Of a stretch of DNA of 64,000 nucleotides, positions 40,623-49,515 are shown one piece after another. The first letter of the stretch is position 1. Every line of letters starts with the position of its first letter. The stretch comes from CAZDVQ01 sp964508975 (GTDB lineage: Bacteria > Bacteroidota > Bacteroidia > Chitinophagales > Saprospiraceae), in NCBI GenBank assembly GCA_964508975.1, contig CAZDVQ010000018.1, positions 9,729 through 73,728 on the forward strand, read 5' to 3'. Both the position numbers and the translations under genes were made by a program. The notes beneath the pieces were generated by a model. That model was not told where the DNA came from. It made no database searches and saw only the letters and a program-made list of their open reading frames with translations.

Positions 40623-41687
40623 TTAACTATGCAATATTTTCCACACCATTTCGCGCATTAACTCGCCTTCCGAGGTGCCGTCGCTGTTCACGCCTTTACC
40701 TTTGAGGTCAAATTCACGCAAGGCAGCGATGGCGGCCTCCGTTTGAGGCAAGTTGTAATGCTTCAAGGCTATCCTGAAATCTTTCAGTTTCCAGCTCATC
40801 TTTTTGTAGGCTGCATTCAATTGGTCTTCGCTGGCTTCAGGCATGAATAAAGCACCAACTTGTTCTTTTTCGCTGGCATTGCGGTAAAACTGCGCCACAT
40901 ACAAGCTGCTGAAAAAGCCGTACAACGATGCAATGACTTTAATTAACGGGTTTTCGCGCAAATTAGCCGCAAAGTGGTTTACAATGGTGTTCGACTTGAG
41001 CATGTCCTTTTCGGCGAGGGCCCGTTGCAGTTCAAACACGTTAAAATCTTTGCTTAAACCTACATTGGCCTCGATGCGCTCGGTGGTAATTTCCTCGCCG
41101 GGTTTCATGCCGATGGCCAATTTCTCGAGTTCGTTGACCACCTTGCCCAAATCTGTACCTAGAAACTCAGCGAGTAAATGCGCTGCTTGATCATTGATTT
41201 TCAGCTGTTTACCCGTGAGGTAATCGGTAATCCACTCTGGTACTTGATTATCGTAGATGCGTTTCGACTCGTACACTACCCCCCCCCCAGCCTCGATGGC
41301 TTTGAGGAGTTTTTTGCGGGCATCAAACTTGGAATGTTTGTGCGCAATAACCAACAAGGTGGTATTCAACGGGTTAGATGCATATTTTTCAAGCGCATCC
41401 AGGTCTTTCATCTGCTGCGCTTCTTTGAGCAAAACCACTTGGCGCTCAGCCATAACGGGGTAACGGCGCACTTGGTCAATCACAGCAATATGGTCCACAT
41501 CTTTGCCGTAAAGCGCAATGAAGTTAAAAGCCTTCTCCATATCGTTCAACACGTGGTCTTCCACGTAGTTGCACACCTCGTCGATATAATAGGGTTCCTC
41601 GCCGTGCAGGAAATACACGGGGGCAAATTCTTTTTTCTTGAAGCCCTTGATGATCTCATCAAAGCTCTGGATTTTCGTTTTTGACAT
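40623..41687 (-). CDS. holA: DNA polymerase III subunit delta
   Basis: 354 residues. The N-terminal clamp-loader ATPase-like domain begins with FAPVYFLHGEEPYYIDEV and contains LLVIAHKHSKFDARKK; the C-terminal half has the helical HolA pattern NEFELQRAL-like (FNVFELQRALAEKDM). The delta subunit opens the sliding clamp during loading. A run of ten G (ten C on the plus strand, 41279-41288) encodes Gly-Gly-Gly plus the first base of Val, an unusual slippery tract for an essential gene. A well-formed promoter lies at 41720-41750. Confidence 0.92.
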   Translation of the reverse strand: MSKTKIQSFDEIIKGFKKKEFAPVYFLHGEEPYYIDEVCNYVEDHVLNDMEKAFNFIALYGKDVDHIAVIDQVRRYPVMAERQVVLLKEAQQMKDLDALEKYASNPLNTTLLVIAHKHSKFDARKKLLKAIEAGGGVVYESKRIYDNQVPEWITDYLTGKQLKINDQAAHLLAEFLGTDLGKVVNELEKLAIGMKPGEEITTERIEANVGLSKDFNVFELQRALAEKDMLKSNTIVNHFAANLRENPLIKVIASLYGFFSSLYVAQFYRNASEKEQVGALFMPEASEDQLNAAYKKMSWKLKDFRIALKHYNLPQTEAAIAALREFDLKGKGVNSDGTSEGELMREMVWKILHS

Positions 41688-41719
41688 ACAAAACTGCTTT
41701 TCACGATCCGTTACAGCCG

Positions 41720-41750
41720 TAAAGTTATGACGCTTTATCGCAATATCAAA
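41720..41750 (-). promoter_or_regulatory. Promoter of holA
   Basis: Reverse strand: TTTG (41750-41747), 19 bases, TAACTTTA (41727-41720). This is close to the TTTG-N19-TAnnTTTG consensus, 33 bases before the ATG. Confidence 0.7.
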
Positions 41751-41765
41751 TTTGTTGTACTTTTA
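41734..41765 (+). promoter_or_regulatory. Candidate promoter of the HSDR_N-type gene
   Basis: TTTA (41734-41737), 20 bases, TACTTTTA (41758-41765), ahead of the ATG at 41792. It overlaps the divergent holA promoter. Confidence 0.45.
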
Positions 41766-41791
41766 CCTGCTCAAAGTCTAAAACTTCCCGC

Positions 41792-42244
41792 ATGCAAGCC
41801 ATCGTCACCGATTTCCTGAAGCATATGTCCAAAATCAAGTATACCAAGCTTGAGGGCATTGATAAAATGCGTTGTGAAATTAGGCGTAAGTACTTGATTC
41901 CCATGCCTGAAGAGACTATCCGGCAGTTGATTATCCACTATTTAATCGATGACTGTGGTATACCCAAAAGCCGTATTTCCGTGGAGAAGGAAATCAAGGT
42001 GGCCAATACTAAAAAGCGATACGATATTATTGTATACAGCACTGAACATCAGCCTATTATGCTGGTTGAATGCAAGGCGCCCTATGTCAAAATAACGCAG
42101 GAGGTTTTTGATCAAGCGGCACGCTACAACATGACCTTGAATGTGCCTTACCTCATGATTTCCAATGGGCCTGAAACGTATTGTTGCCAAATTGACCAGG
42201 CCAACAAACGCTATATATTTCTGGATGCTATTCCTAGTTTGTAG
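41792..42244 (+). CDS. HSDR_N-like PD-(D/E)XK nuclease-fold protein
   Basis: 150 residues. Matches the stand-alone type I restriction R-subunit N-terminal fold: KMRCEIRRKYLIPMPEETIRQ at the start, then YDIIVY (Asp 78) and LVECKAP (Glu 93, Lys 95), which fits the D-ExK nuclease core. No helicase or modification subunit is near, so it is not a complete restriction system. In Bacteroidota such orphan proteins are common; their role is not known to me. It is divergent from holA with overlapping promoters. Confidence 0.85.
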   Translation: MQAIVTDFLKHMSKIKYTKLEGIDKMRCEIRRKYLIPMPEETIRQLIIHYLIDDCGIPKSRISVEKEIKVANTKKRYDIIVYSTEHQPIMLVECKAPYVKITQEVFDQAARYNMTLNVPYLMISNGPETYCCQIDQANKRYIFLDAIPSL

Positions 42245-42249
42245 TTTTA

Positions 42250-42391
42250 TGGGGGCGCTTCCCCTCACCTACGGCTCGGGGCCGCTATGCTCCGGCGCTC
42301 GCTATTCGCTCGGCCCTTGTTAGCCGCCCAGGTTGGGCGGCTCTACTGCGGTCTGGCCTTCGGCCACGCCTTCGCAGCGCTAGCGCAAACG
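42250..42391 (+). repeat. Family A element with an inserted GTAG hairpin
   Basis: GGGGGCGCTTCCCC, GGCGCTCGCTATTCGCTCGGCCC, interruption 42322-42346, then GCGGTCTGGCCTTCGGCCACGCC and CGCAGCGCTAGCGC. Compared with the copy at 32288 the hairpin sits directly after CGCTCGGCCC. Confidence 0.8.
42322..42346 (-). repeat. GTAG-flanked short hairpin nested in family A
   Basis: Reverse strand: GTAG then stem AGCCGCCCA / TGGGCGGCT (9 bp). It is the same insertion point as the nested hairpin at 12563. Confidence 0.75.
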
Positions 42392-42393
42392 GC

Positions 42394-43311
42394 CTAGCCT
42401 TCCAGTTTATACCCATTCAAGAAGGTTTTCACGTCTAACCTTTTGCGGCCTTGTAATTGTAGGTCGAGCAAGTGGATGTAACCATCTTTTACGCGTACCT
42501 TAAGCCAGTTTTTATGGTCGCTTACAAATGAGCCAATAGCTTCTTGGGCATTAGGCTCTAGTTCAATGCTGGTTTTAAAAACCTTTAGCTTTTCGTCGTT
42601 CAAGCTGGTCCAGGCCGTTGGCACTGGACTTAAGCCCCTGACAAAGTTGTGAACTTGCTGGGCTGTTTGCTCGAAATTGATTTTACAGGTCTCGTCAAAC
42701 AACTTGGGCGCATGCGAAACCTGCGTGTCGTCTTGGGGAAAAGGCTTGTAATCATTTCGGGCTATGGCATCCAAGGTTTTCAATACGAGTTGAGCACCGA
42801 TGGCCATCATACGGTCGTGCACCTCGGCTACATTGTCATCTGGGCCAATGGGCAAGCGTTCTTGGAAGAGTAAATCGCCGGTGTCGATTTCATGCTTGAG
42901 GAAAAAGGTAGTCACGCCCGTTTCTTTATCGCCGTTGATGATGGCCCAGTTTATAGGTGCTGCGCCCCTGTAACGTGGCAACAAGGAACCATGCAGGTTA
43001 AAGGTACCCAGGGGCGGCATATTCCAAACCACTTCTGGCAACATCCGGAAGGCCACGATAACTTGCAAGTCGGCGTTGAGCGCTTTTAACTCGGCCAAAA
43101 ATGCTGGGTTCTTGAGTTTTTCGGGCTGTAAAACGGTTAAGCCTTGGCTTACCGCGTATTGTTTCACAGATGATTCCAGGAGTTGCTTGCCCCCTCTCCC
43201 ACCCCATTTATCTGTGGCGGTAACCACGCCGACTACCTCGTGGCCGGCTTCGACAATGGCTTTAAGGGATGCAGTGGCAAAATCTGGTGTGCCGAAAAAA
43301 ACAATGCGCAT
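42394..43311 (-). CDS. fmt: Methionyl-tRNA formyltransferase
   Basis: 305 residues. The formyltransferase domain begins MRIVFFGTPDFA and carries the catalytic trio Asn 105, His 107 (NLHGSLLPRYRG) and Asp 143 (EIDTGD), at the same spacing as E. coli Fmt. The C-terminal domain binds tRNA. It transfers a formyl group from 10-formyl-THF to Met-tRNA for translation initiation. It is divergent from prmC; a family A element ends 2 bases behind its stop. Confidence 0.96.
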   Translation of the reverse strand: MRIVFFGTPDFATASLKAIVEAGHEVVGVVTATDKWGGRGGKQLLESSVKQYAVSQGLTVLQPEKLKNPAFLAELKALNADLQVIVAFRMLPEVVWNMPPLGTFNLHGSLLPRYRGAAPINWAIINGDKETGVTTFFLKHEIDTGDLLFQERLPIGPDDNVAEVHDRMMAIGAQLVLKTLDAIARNDYKPFPQDDTQVSHAPKLFDETCKINFEQTAQQVHNFVRGLSPVPTAWTSLNDEKLKVFKTSIELEPNAQEAIGSFVSDHKNWLKVRVKDGYIHLLDLQLQGRKRLDVKTFLNGYKLEG

Positions 43312-43394
43312 GGTGTATATTTAAATATTTCGGTGTAAAAATAGGCAATATGCAGAAATATGAAGTTACCTTTCGACTTGCAAACTACAATTCA

Positions 43395-44240
43395 ATGTCG
43401 ATTCAACATTTTAAAGACCTCTGCGAGCACTTGGCCCAGCGGTATAGCCCACGCGAAGCCCAAAACATAGCCAAGATAATTTTTGAAGATGCCCTAGGTA
43501 TCAAACATCCAAAACATGTAGAACCTTTAGACGAGCAACAAGCACAACGCATCAATGCAATTGCCGAGCGCATGGCATCAGGTGAGCCAATGCAATATGT
43601 ATTAGGCATGGCCGATTTTTACGGATTAAAGTTCAAGGTTAGCCCAGCTGTGCTCATCCCACGGCAAGAAACGGAGGAGTTAGTTGAATTGGTGTCGAAG
43701 CATTGTGCACAAGATTTTGTGCGGCAGTGGCAAGTGCTGGATATTGGCACCGGGAGTGGCTGCATTGCCATCAGTTTAAAGCACATGCTCCCTGAAATTA
43801 GCGTCACAGCCACCGATATTAGTCTAGAAGCCTTGGCCATTGCCCGGGAAAATGCCCAGATGAATGAAGCGGAAGTGACCTTTTTGCAACACGATATACT
43901 AACGGAAGCATTTCCAAGGCCAGGCGCAAAATTTGATGTCATCATATCAAACCCGCCATACATCCCGACGAGTGAGCGTGCAGTCATGCCAGAGCATGTA
44001 TTGGCACATGAGCCAGCATTGGCTTTATTTACCCTAGATGATGAAGGGCAGGAATTTTACAAGGCCATAGCGGCATTTGGCCAAAAGCATTTGAAAGGTA
44101 GTGGAATGATGGCTTTAGAATTGAATGAATTCAGGGCTGAAGCTACAGCTGAGATATTCCGTTCAGCCGGGTTTGGTCGTGTGGATATACTTGAAGACCT
44201 GGCCGGTGCAAAAAGGATGTTGTACGTCAAATTCAGGTAG
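43395..44240 (+). CDS. prmC: Peptide chain release factor N5-glutamine methyltransferase
   Basis: 281 residues from the ATG at 43395 (MSIQHFKDL...), chosen because it matches the usual start of the helical N-domain. ATG 43350 adds 15 residues, and the longer frame would overlap fmt. It has an N-terminal helical bundle, then VLIPRQETEELVE, the SAM-binding loop DIGTGSGCIAIS and the catalytic NPPY (IISNPPYIP). It methylates the GGQ glutamine of release factors. It is divergent from fmt and followed by a family A element. Confidence 0.95.
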   Translation: MSIQHFKDLCEHLAQRYSPREAQNIAKIIFEDALGIKHPKHVEPLDEQQAQRINAIAERMASGEPMQYVLGMADFYGLKFKVSPAVLIPRQETEELVELVSKHCAQDFVRQWQVLDIGTGSGCIAISLKHMLPEISVTATDISLEALAIARENAQMNEAEVTFLQHDILTEAFPRPGAKFDVIISNPPYIPTSERAVMPEHVLAHEPALALFTLDDEGQEFYKAIAAFGQKHLKGSGMMALELNEFRAEATAEIFRSAGFGRVDILEDLAGAKRMLYVKFR

Positions 44241-44285
44241 AATACCACAAGTCTTATTCGGTGTAATTCAGTACGGCTTTGCGCG

Positions 44286-44377
44286 CGAGGGATGGTAGCG
44301 GGCGCCGGAGGCGCTCCCAAAGGGACAAGCAACGCGCAGCCGCGTACAGCCCGACGGCCGTAGGCCGACGCGCCCAA
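44286..44377 (-). repeat. Family A-related intergenic element, diverged
   Basis: Reverse orientation: TTTTGGGCGCGTCGGCCTACGG, GGGCTGTACGCGGCTGCGCG, then GGAGCGCCTCCGGCGCCCGC. The start and the overall palindromic style agree with family A; the middle is diverged. Confidence 0.65.
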
Positions 44378-44384
44378 AACAAAA

Positions 44385-44410
44385 AAAGGCCCACCCGAAG
44401 GTGAGCCTTT
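44385..44410 (-). terminator. Terminator of the first T9SS paralog
   Basis: Stem AAAGGCYCACC / GGTGAGCCTTT with loop CGAA. Reverse-strand reading ends in a T-run. It lies 24 bases after the stop at 44434. Confidence 0.85.
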
Positions 44411-44433
44411 CATCATTTCTATAAATCAACTAC

Positions 44434-46926
44434 TTAACGCACAATGACCAATTTCTGCGTTTTCTGAGACGTGTTGGATTGCAGGTGCAAGAGATAAACG
44501 CCTGCGGCCAACTCGTTGGTGTAGATATTAATTTGCTGACCGTTGGTAATTTCGCCCAGGGCCATAGACTGAACCAATTGGCCGTTCAAATCTGTGATGA
44601 AGAGTTTAGCATCAGCTAGCTTCTCTGTATAAACGGTCATGATGGTATGATCAGTAGTTACATTAGGATTCAGGGTGAAATTAATTGGGGCCTGGGTCAT
44701 AGAAGTATTACCGATAAAAGTTACTTCCAGTTGACCAGAAGAAACATCTACTACATGATCAGGTAAGCCCGCAGCAGGCGAGAAGAATTCGAAATCAGTC
44801 ATGCGGACATCAACGAACTCAGTACCATCATATTCAAAGCTATGAACATCTGGGGCTAGGCGAGATTGAGCTGTACCAGTAGAACAAGAAACAGGTGAAG
44901 ACCAGAAGATACGGCCATCACATTCAACAAAGAAAGTGAATGTATATGTCATGTTGGATTGCAAGCCAACAAAGTTGAAGCTAGATACACCACCAGATGT
45001 AGTATAAGCGAGCATACTACTTTGGTTGTAACCTGCTTGACCTGTGAAGCTATACCGTGCGCCAATACGGACAGCGCCAGTAATTTCAGGCCAATTCAAG
45101 CTTATAGTAGTTGGAGTAGAGGCTGCACAAGTTGGCAGAGGCACAGAACAACCAGCAGAGGGAGCTGCAGTGGCCAAAGTTGCAATTGGAGAAGAGAATG
45201 AAGTTTGAGCGGTAGCACCACACCAGTTATTGACCCAGTAATCGTATGAGGTATTAGGCATAAGCATAGCACCAGCATTTGTAGAGAACGAGTTGGTATT
45301 CAGCGTACGGATCGCATAACCAGTACCTCCTGTAGGGCGCCAGTACAAACGGTAAGAATCTGGGTTTACAGCAGGCCAAGTAGCATCGATAACGCCAGTT
45401 GGATTCGATGAATTGTTGGTCAATGTAGGGGCAGCAGGTTCAACGCTGATGGTCAACTCGAAGTCGCCAACACTGGCAATATCAAAACCGGAAACCGCTA
45501 CCCAGTAAGTGCGTCCTGCCTCTAGTTGGCCACCAGGTGTTGCATGAATAGTTGATGTAGTTGCGGATGGGCTTCCTACACAACCTGCTGTTGCTTTATC
45601 ATCATTACAGTATACGCTAGTAAAAGTGCCGTTACAAGTATTATCAGAAGATTGGTACAAGGTGAGGCGCGTGTTGTAGTTGGTGCCAGGATTATCTGTA
45701 GAGAACTTAACATCAAAGGCAGAAAGGTTACCGCCAACAAAACAATCAGGCGTTGTAAACTGGTACCATACCGTACGAGCAGTACCTAGGCCACAAGAAG
45801 AGAACGAAGCTAGGTTTGCAGCGCTGTTGTTACCTGCAAGGGAGACACAGTTGATTGTAGAGCTACCCAATGGGAAACGCGAAGTTAATAATCGGTCGAA
45901 TTCGATAGCGTTGCAAAGGTCGGTTAGATTAGGGGTTAAATCATCTGTAATGAAAGAACCGTTTGTGGTGGTTGATGAATAAATACCACAGATTTGAGTG
46001 ATGTAAAAATCATACTCCGAGGATACAGACAAGCCTGTGATGTTGTAAGGGCTGGTAACATTAGGAACAGTTGTACCGGCGCCTGGGGTAAATCCAGCTG
46101 GGCCATATTCCAAGGTATAGGTACCTGGGCAGCTGTTACAAGACCAAGACACAAGGCCTTCGGTTTGCGAAGGATCAACTTGCACCGAAGTTACAGGGTC
46201 GCAGCCGGTAGTGGTGAAGGTACCGTTAGAAACGGTAGACGAAGTGCCAACGCAAGCTTGGGTGATGGTAAAATCGTAAACGGTTGATGGGGTAAGATTG
46301 GTTACTGTTATAGGGTTTGAAGCATTAGTAATTACAATACCTGTGCCTGGAGTAAAGCCATCTGGGCCATATTCAACTGTATAGGTGCCACTACAACCAG
46401 TACAAATCCAACCAATAATACTTTCAGTCAAACTAGGTGTTGTTTGTATATTTGACACAGGGTTACAAGCCGGAAATGGTGGAATGGGTGTACAAGAAGT
46501 AAAAAGTGTGAAAGTGCCTGTTTGAGTGTTATACCCGTGTACCATGATGTAGTATGTCCTACCTTGATAAGCATTAAAGGTTAATGAAGAACCAAGACCG
46601 CAAACCGCATCATCATTACCATTTTCGCAAACTAAGTTGCCACAAGAGCCAGAAAATACAGATATTTTTGTATCGTAGACTAGGTTTGTGCAAGTATTCA
46701 AGGTAACAGCAGAATTGTTTCCAATGAATCGGTACCAAACACCTCCTGTGGTAGTTGAAGTTACACAAGTAAAATTATCAATATTTGCACCAACAGTGGT
46801 TCCTGATGTATAATCTCCGCAAGCTACTACAGGTGCATTAATGCATAGATCATTAAAAGGTTGGGCATTAATCAGAGTGTTTGACAATAAAGTCAAAAAA
46901 GTGATTAGTGTAAAGACATTTCTCAT
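44434..46926 (-). CDS. Giant secreted T9SS protein, paralog 1
   Basis: 830 residues. The signal peptide ends ...NTLINAQ. A beta domain (about 25-150) contains GGVWYRFIGNNSAVTLNTC and FNAYQGRTYYIMVHGY. It is followed by fibronectin-III-like repeats (SLTESIIGWICTGCSGTYTVEYGPDGF repeated once as SQTEGLVSWSCNSCPGTYTLEYGPAGF), then a pre-domain with VWYQFTTPDCF and GRTYWVAVSGF, two more FN3-like modules, and a T9SS type A sorting domain ending QKLVIVR. It is likely surface-bound or released; adhesion or polymer binding is inferred. It is one of four consecutive paralogs on this strand. Confidence 0.88.
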   Translation of the reverse strand: MRNVFTLITFLTLLSNTLINAQPFNDLCINAPVVACGDYTSGTTVGANIDNFTCVTSTTTGGVWYRFIGNNSAVTLNTCTNLVYDTKISVFSGSCGNLVCENGNDDAVCGLGSSLTFNAYQGRTYYIMVHGYNTQTGTFTLFTSCTPIPPFPACNPVSNIQTTPSLTESIIGWICTGCSGTYTVEYGPDGFTPGTGIVITNASNPITVTNLTPSTVYDFTITQACVGTSSTVSNGTFTTTGCDPVTSVQVDPSQTEGLVSWSCNSCPGTYTLEYGPAGFTPGAGTTVPNVTSPYNITGLSVSSEYDFYITQICGIYSSTTTNGSFITDDLTPNLTDLCNAIEFDRLLTSRFPLGSSTINCVSLAGNNSAANLASFSSCGLGTARTVWYQFTTPDCFVGGNLSAFDVKFSTDNPGTNYNTRLTLYQSSDNTCNGTFTSVYCNDDKATAGCVGSPSATTSTIHATPGGQLEAGRTYWVAVSGFDIASVGDFELTISVEPAAPTLTNNSSNPTGVIDATWPAVNPDSYRLYWRPTGGTGYAIRTLNTNSFSTNAGAMLMPNTSYDYWVNNWCGATAQTSFSSPIATLATAAPSAGCSVPLPTCAASTPTTISLNWPEITGAVRIGARYSFTGQAGYNQSSMLAYTTSGGVSSFNFVGLQSNMTYTFTFFVECDGRIFWSSPVSCSTGTAQSRLAPDVHSFEYDGTEFVDVRMTDFEFFSPAAGLPDHVVDVSSGQLEVTFIGNTSMTQAPINFTLNPNVTTDHTIMTVYTEKLADAKLFITDLNGQLVQSMALGEITNGQQINIYTNELAAGVYLLHLQSNTSQKTQKLVIVR

Positions 46927-47122
46927 ATTAATGGGTTTTGGTTGATTTATGCAAGATAAACCAAAAAGTGCTTCACATAGGAAGTGTACATAAAATATTG
47001 TGACATATATTAATCGAATTTATGGAGATATTTTTTTCTTTCACACATCAATAAAATATGGGTAAACGTGATTAAAATCACATAAAATATCAGTGAAAAT
47101 ATGGTGAAATGCGACAAAATAA
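46927..47122. other. AT-rich spacer between T9SS paralogs
   Basis: The full gap to the next gene is 246 bases and ends with the terminator at 47123. It is AT-rich with ATAAAATAT-type words. No gene, hairpin or GC-rich repeat element is seen; family A copies are absent from the whole paralog block 44.4-58.7 kb. Confidence 0.6.
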
Positions 47123-47150
47123 AAGGCCCATCCGTATCCAGATGGGCCTT
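47123..47150 (-). terminator. Terminator of T9SS paralog 2
   Basis: Perfect 10-bp stem AAGGCCCATC / GATGGGCCTT, T-rich on the reverse strand, 24 bases after the stop at 47174. Confidence 0.85.
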
Positions 47151-47173
47151 AAAATCGGATTAGAATTCAAATA

Positions 47174-49270
47174 CTAGCGGACAATAACCAATTTTTCGGT
47201 TTTCATCGTGTTGCCAGTGCGAACATTTACGTGGTAAACACCCGAGGCAAGTTTGCCGGTATTTACGGGAATTTGTTGTCCGTTGCTAACCTCTCCCAAT
47301 GACATGCTATGAACCATTGCGCCATTTACATCATAGATTGTGATGATTGCATCGGTGGCTTTAGCTGTAAATACGGTTAAGGTAGTCAAATCGGTTGTCA
47401 CGTTTGGTGTAAGGGTAAAACGAACTTCATTAGAAGCGGTTTCTCCGAGGAACAAAACCTCGAGGTTACCAGATGATACATCTACAATGTGATTAGGCAA
47501 ACCAGCTGCAGGGGCAAAGAATTCGAAGTCAGTCATACGTACATCAACATATTCAGTACCTTCAAATTGGAAGCTGTGGATGTCAGCAGCTAGGCGAGGT
47601 GCAGGGATGCCTGTTGTACAGGTTATCGGTGCACTCCAGAATACCCGTCCATCACATTCAACAAACAAAGTAAAGGTATAAGCCACGTTGGATTGTAAGC
47701 CTACGAATTCGAAACTAGATACACCACCAGCAGTAGTGTAAGCGAGTGCACTACGCTGAGAGTAGCCTGCTTGACCAGCAAAGCTAAAACGTGCACCAAT
47801 ACGAACAGCGCCTGTAATTTCAGGCCAGTTCAAACTTATCGTAGTAGGAGTAGAAGCTGCACAAGTTGGCAGAGGTACAGAACATCCAGCTGATGGAGCT
47901 GCTGTAGCCAGTGTTGCAACAGGAGAAGCAAACGAAGTGCTGAAGTTAGCACCACACCAGTTGTTAACCCAGAAATCATAGGACGTGTTAGGCATCAACA
48001 TACCGCCTGCATTTGTTGAGTAAGAGGTGGTATTCAGCGTGCGGATTGCATAACCAGTGCCACCAGTTGGGCGCCAGTACAAACGGTATGAAGCAGCATT
48101 GACATCAGGCCATGTTGCATCAACAACGCCTGTTGGATTAGTTGTGCTATTGGTCAACAATGGGGCAACCGGTTCAACGCTAATAGTCAACTCAAAGTCG
48201 CCAGAGCTAGCATTGTCAAAACCAGAAACAGCTACCCAGTAGTTGCGTCCTGCCTCTAGCATACCACCAGGTGTAGCAAGAATGGTTGATGTACTTGCGG
48301 ACGGGCTTCCTACACAACCAGCAGACAACTTGTCATCATTACAGTACACGCTGGTGAAGTTTCCGTTACAAGTATTATCAGAAGATTCATATATGGTAAT
48401 GCGTGTGTTGTAATTGGTACCAGGGTTATCTGTAGAGAACTTCATATCGAACGCAGAGAGATTACCGCCCACAAAACAATCGGGTGTGGTAAATTGATAC
48501 CATACAGTAGGTGAGGTGCCTAGTCCACAAGTTGAGAAGGAAGCAAGGTTAGCTGCAATGGTGCTACCAGAAAGAGAGATACAGTTGATGGAAGAACTAC
48601 CTATTGAATAACTCGAAGTTAATACACGATTGAATTCAATGGCATTGCAGATATCGTTTAAATTATTTGGCAAGTTACTAGTTACAAATGAACCATTAGA
48701 TGATGCATATGAGGTACTACCACAAGCTTGTGTAATGGTAAAATCATATGAACTAGAAGGATTCAAACCTGTGATATTCAGAGGGGAACTGATATTGTTT
48801 AACGTAGTACCAGTTCCGGATGTAAACCCGCTGGGGCCATATTCAATGCTGAATGGCCCTGTACAAGCATTACATATCCAAGAAATCAAACTTCCAACTT
48901 GGTTTGGGGTTGTTTGTATTCCAGTAACAGCCGGACAATTTAAAGTAGTGAAAGTACCGCTTGAAGAAGTTGTAGATGTGCCTGTGCAAGCTTGGGTAAT
49001 AGTAAAATCATAAACCGATGATGGTTGTAAGTTAGTCAAGGTTATAGGGCTGGAAATATTATTAATTACAGTCCCATTGCCTTGAGTAAAACCATCAGGG
49101 CCGTACTCAATCGAAAAAGTACCACTACAGCCAGTACAAATCCAAGAAATAATAGTTTCCGATATACCAGGGTTCGTTTGTACTGAATTTGGCTGAACAC
49201 ATGATTGAGACCACGACGTCACGCTGTGCACCATCGCAAAGAAAATTATTGGAATAACAGCTAACTTCAT
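47174..49270 (-). CDS. Giant secreted T9SS protein, paralog 2
   Basis: 698 residues from the ATG at 49270 (MKLAVIPIIFFAMVHSVTSWSQ, a clear signal peptide; the longer open frame is upstream noise). Two FN3-like repeats with EYGPDGF and EYGPSGF come first, then the shared module with PTVWYQFTTPDCF, NTCNGNFTSVYCNDD and GRNYWVAVSGF, FN3-like modules (YRLYWRPTGG...), and a type A sorting domain ending TEKLVIVR. It lacks the first beta domain of paralog 1. The middle (bases ~47430-47880) is almost identical in DNA to the same part of paralog 3, while its last ~75 residues differ. Function is inferred as a surface protein. Confidence 0.88.
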   Translation of the reverse strand: MKLAVIPIIFFAMVHSVTSWSQSCVQPNSVQTNPGISETIISWICTGCSGTFSIEYGPDGFTQGNGTVINNISSPITLTNLQPSSVYDFTITQACTGTSTTSSSGTFTTLNCPAVTGIQTTPNQVGSLISWICNACTGPFSIEYGPSGFTSGTGTTLNNISSPLNITGLNPSSSYDFTITQACGSTSYASSNGSFVTSNLPNNLNDICNAIEFNRVLTSSYSIGSSSINCISLSGSTIAANLASFSTCGLGTSPTVWYQFTTPDCFVGGNLSAFDMKFSTDNPGTNYNTRITIYESSDNTCNGNFTSVYCNDDKLSAGCVGSPSASTSTILATPGGMLEAGRNYWVAVSGFDNASSGDFELTISVEPVAPLLTNSTTNPTGVVDATWPDVNAASYRLYWRPTGGTGYAIRTLNTTSYSTNAGGMLMPNTSYDFWVNNWCGANFSTSFASPVATLATAAPSAGCSVPLPTCAASTPTTISLNWPEITGAVRIGARFSFAGQAGYSQRSALAYTTAGGVSSFEFVGLQSNVAYTFTLFVECDGRVFWSAPITCTTGIPAPRLAADIHSFQFEGTEYVDVRMTDFEFFAPAAGLPNHIVDVSSGNLEVLFLGETASNEVRFTLTPNVTTDLTTLTVFTAKATDAIITIYDVNGAMVHSMSLGEVSNGQQIPVNTGKLASGVYHVNVRTGNTMKTEKLVIVR

Positions 49271-49462
49271 ATTCTTGTTTATTTGACATACAAAGTAACG
49301 TAAAATGAGGTTTGAGCGAAAAATAAACAAAAAATATATTGTGACATGGTAAAAAAAGGATAAATTTTATATTAATCATTTTTATATACCAGAAAAAAGT
49401 ATATAATATATAACTTATATCACATGATATTTTAAAAATTACTAGCTATATGCGACAAAAAA

Positions 49463-49492
49463 AAGGGCTCATCTGAGTACAGATGAGCCCTT
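49463..49492 (-). terminator. Terminator of T9SS paralog 3
   Basis: Perfect 13-bp stem AAGGGCTCATCTG / CAGATGAGCCCTT followed by a T-run on the reverse strand, 24 bases after the stop at 49516. Confidence 0.9.
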
Positions 49493-49515
49493 AAAAAGGG
49501 ATTAGAAATTAAAAA

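Noticed and set aside
41792..42244. Remnant of a type I restriction-modification system
   Set aside because: Only the R-subunit N-terminal fold is present as a complete short gene with its own start; no hsdM, hsdS or helicase fragments nearby.
43269..43394. Longer PrmC beginning at 43269 or 43350
   Set aside because: The first overlaps the divergent fmt start; the second adds residues before the usual helical N-domain. ATG 43395 is preferred but not proven.
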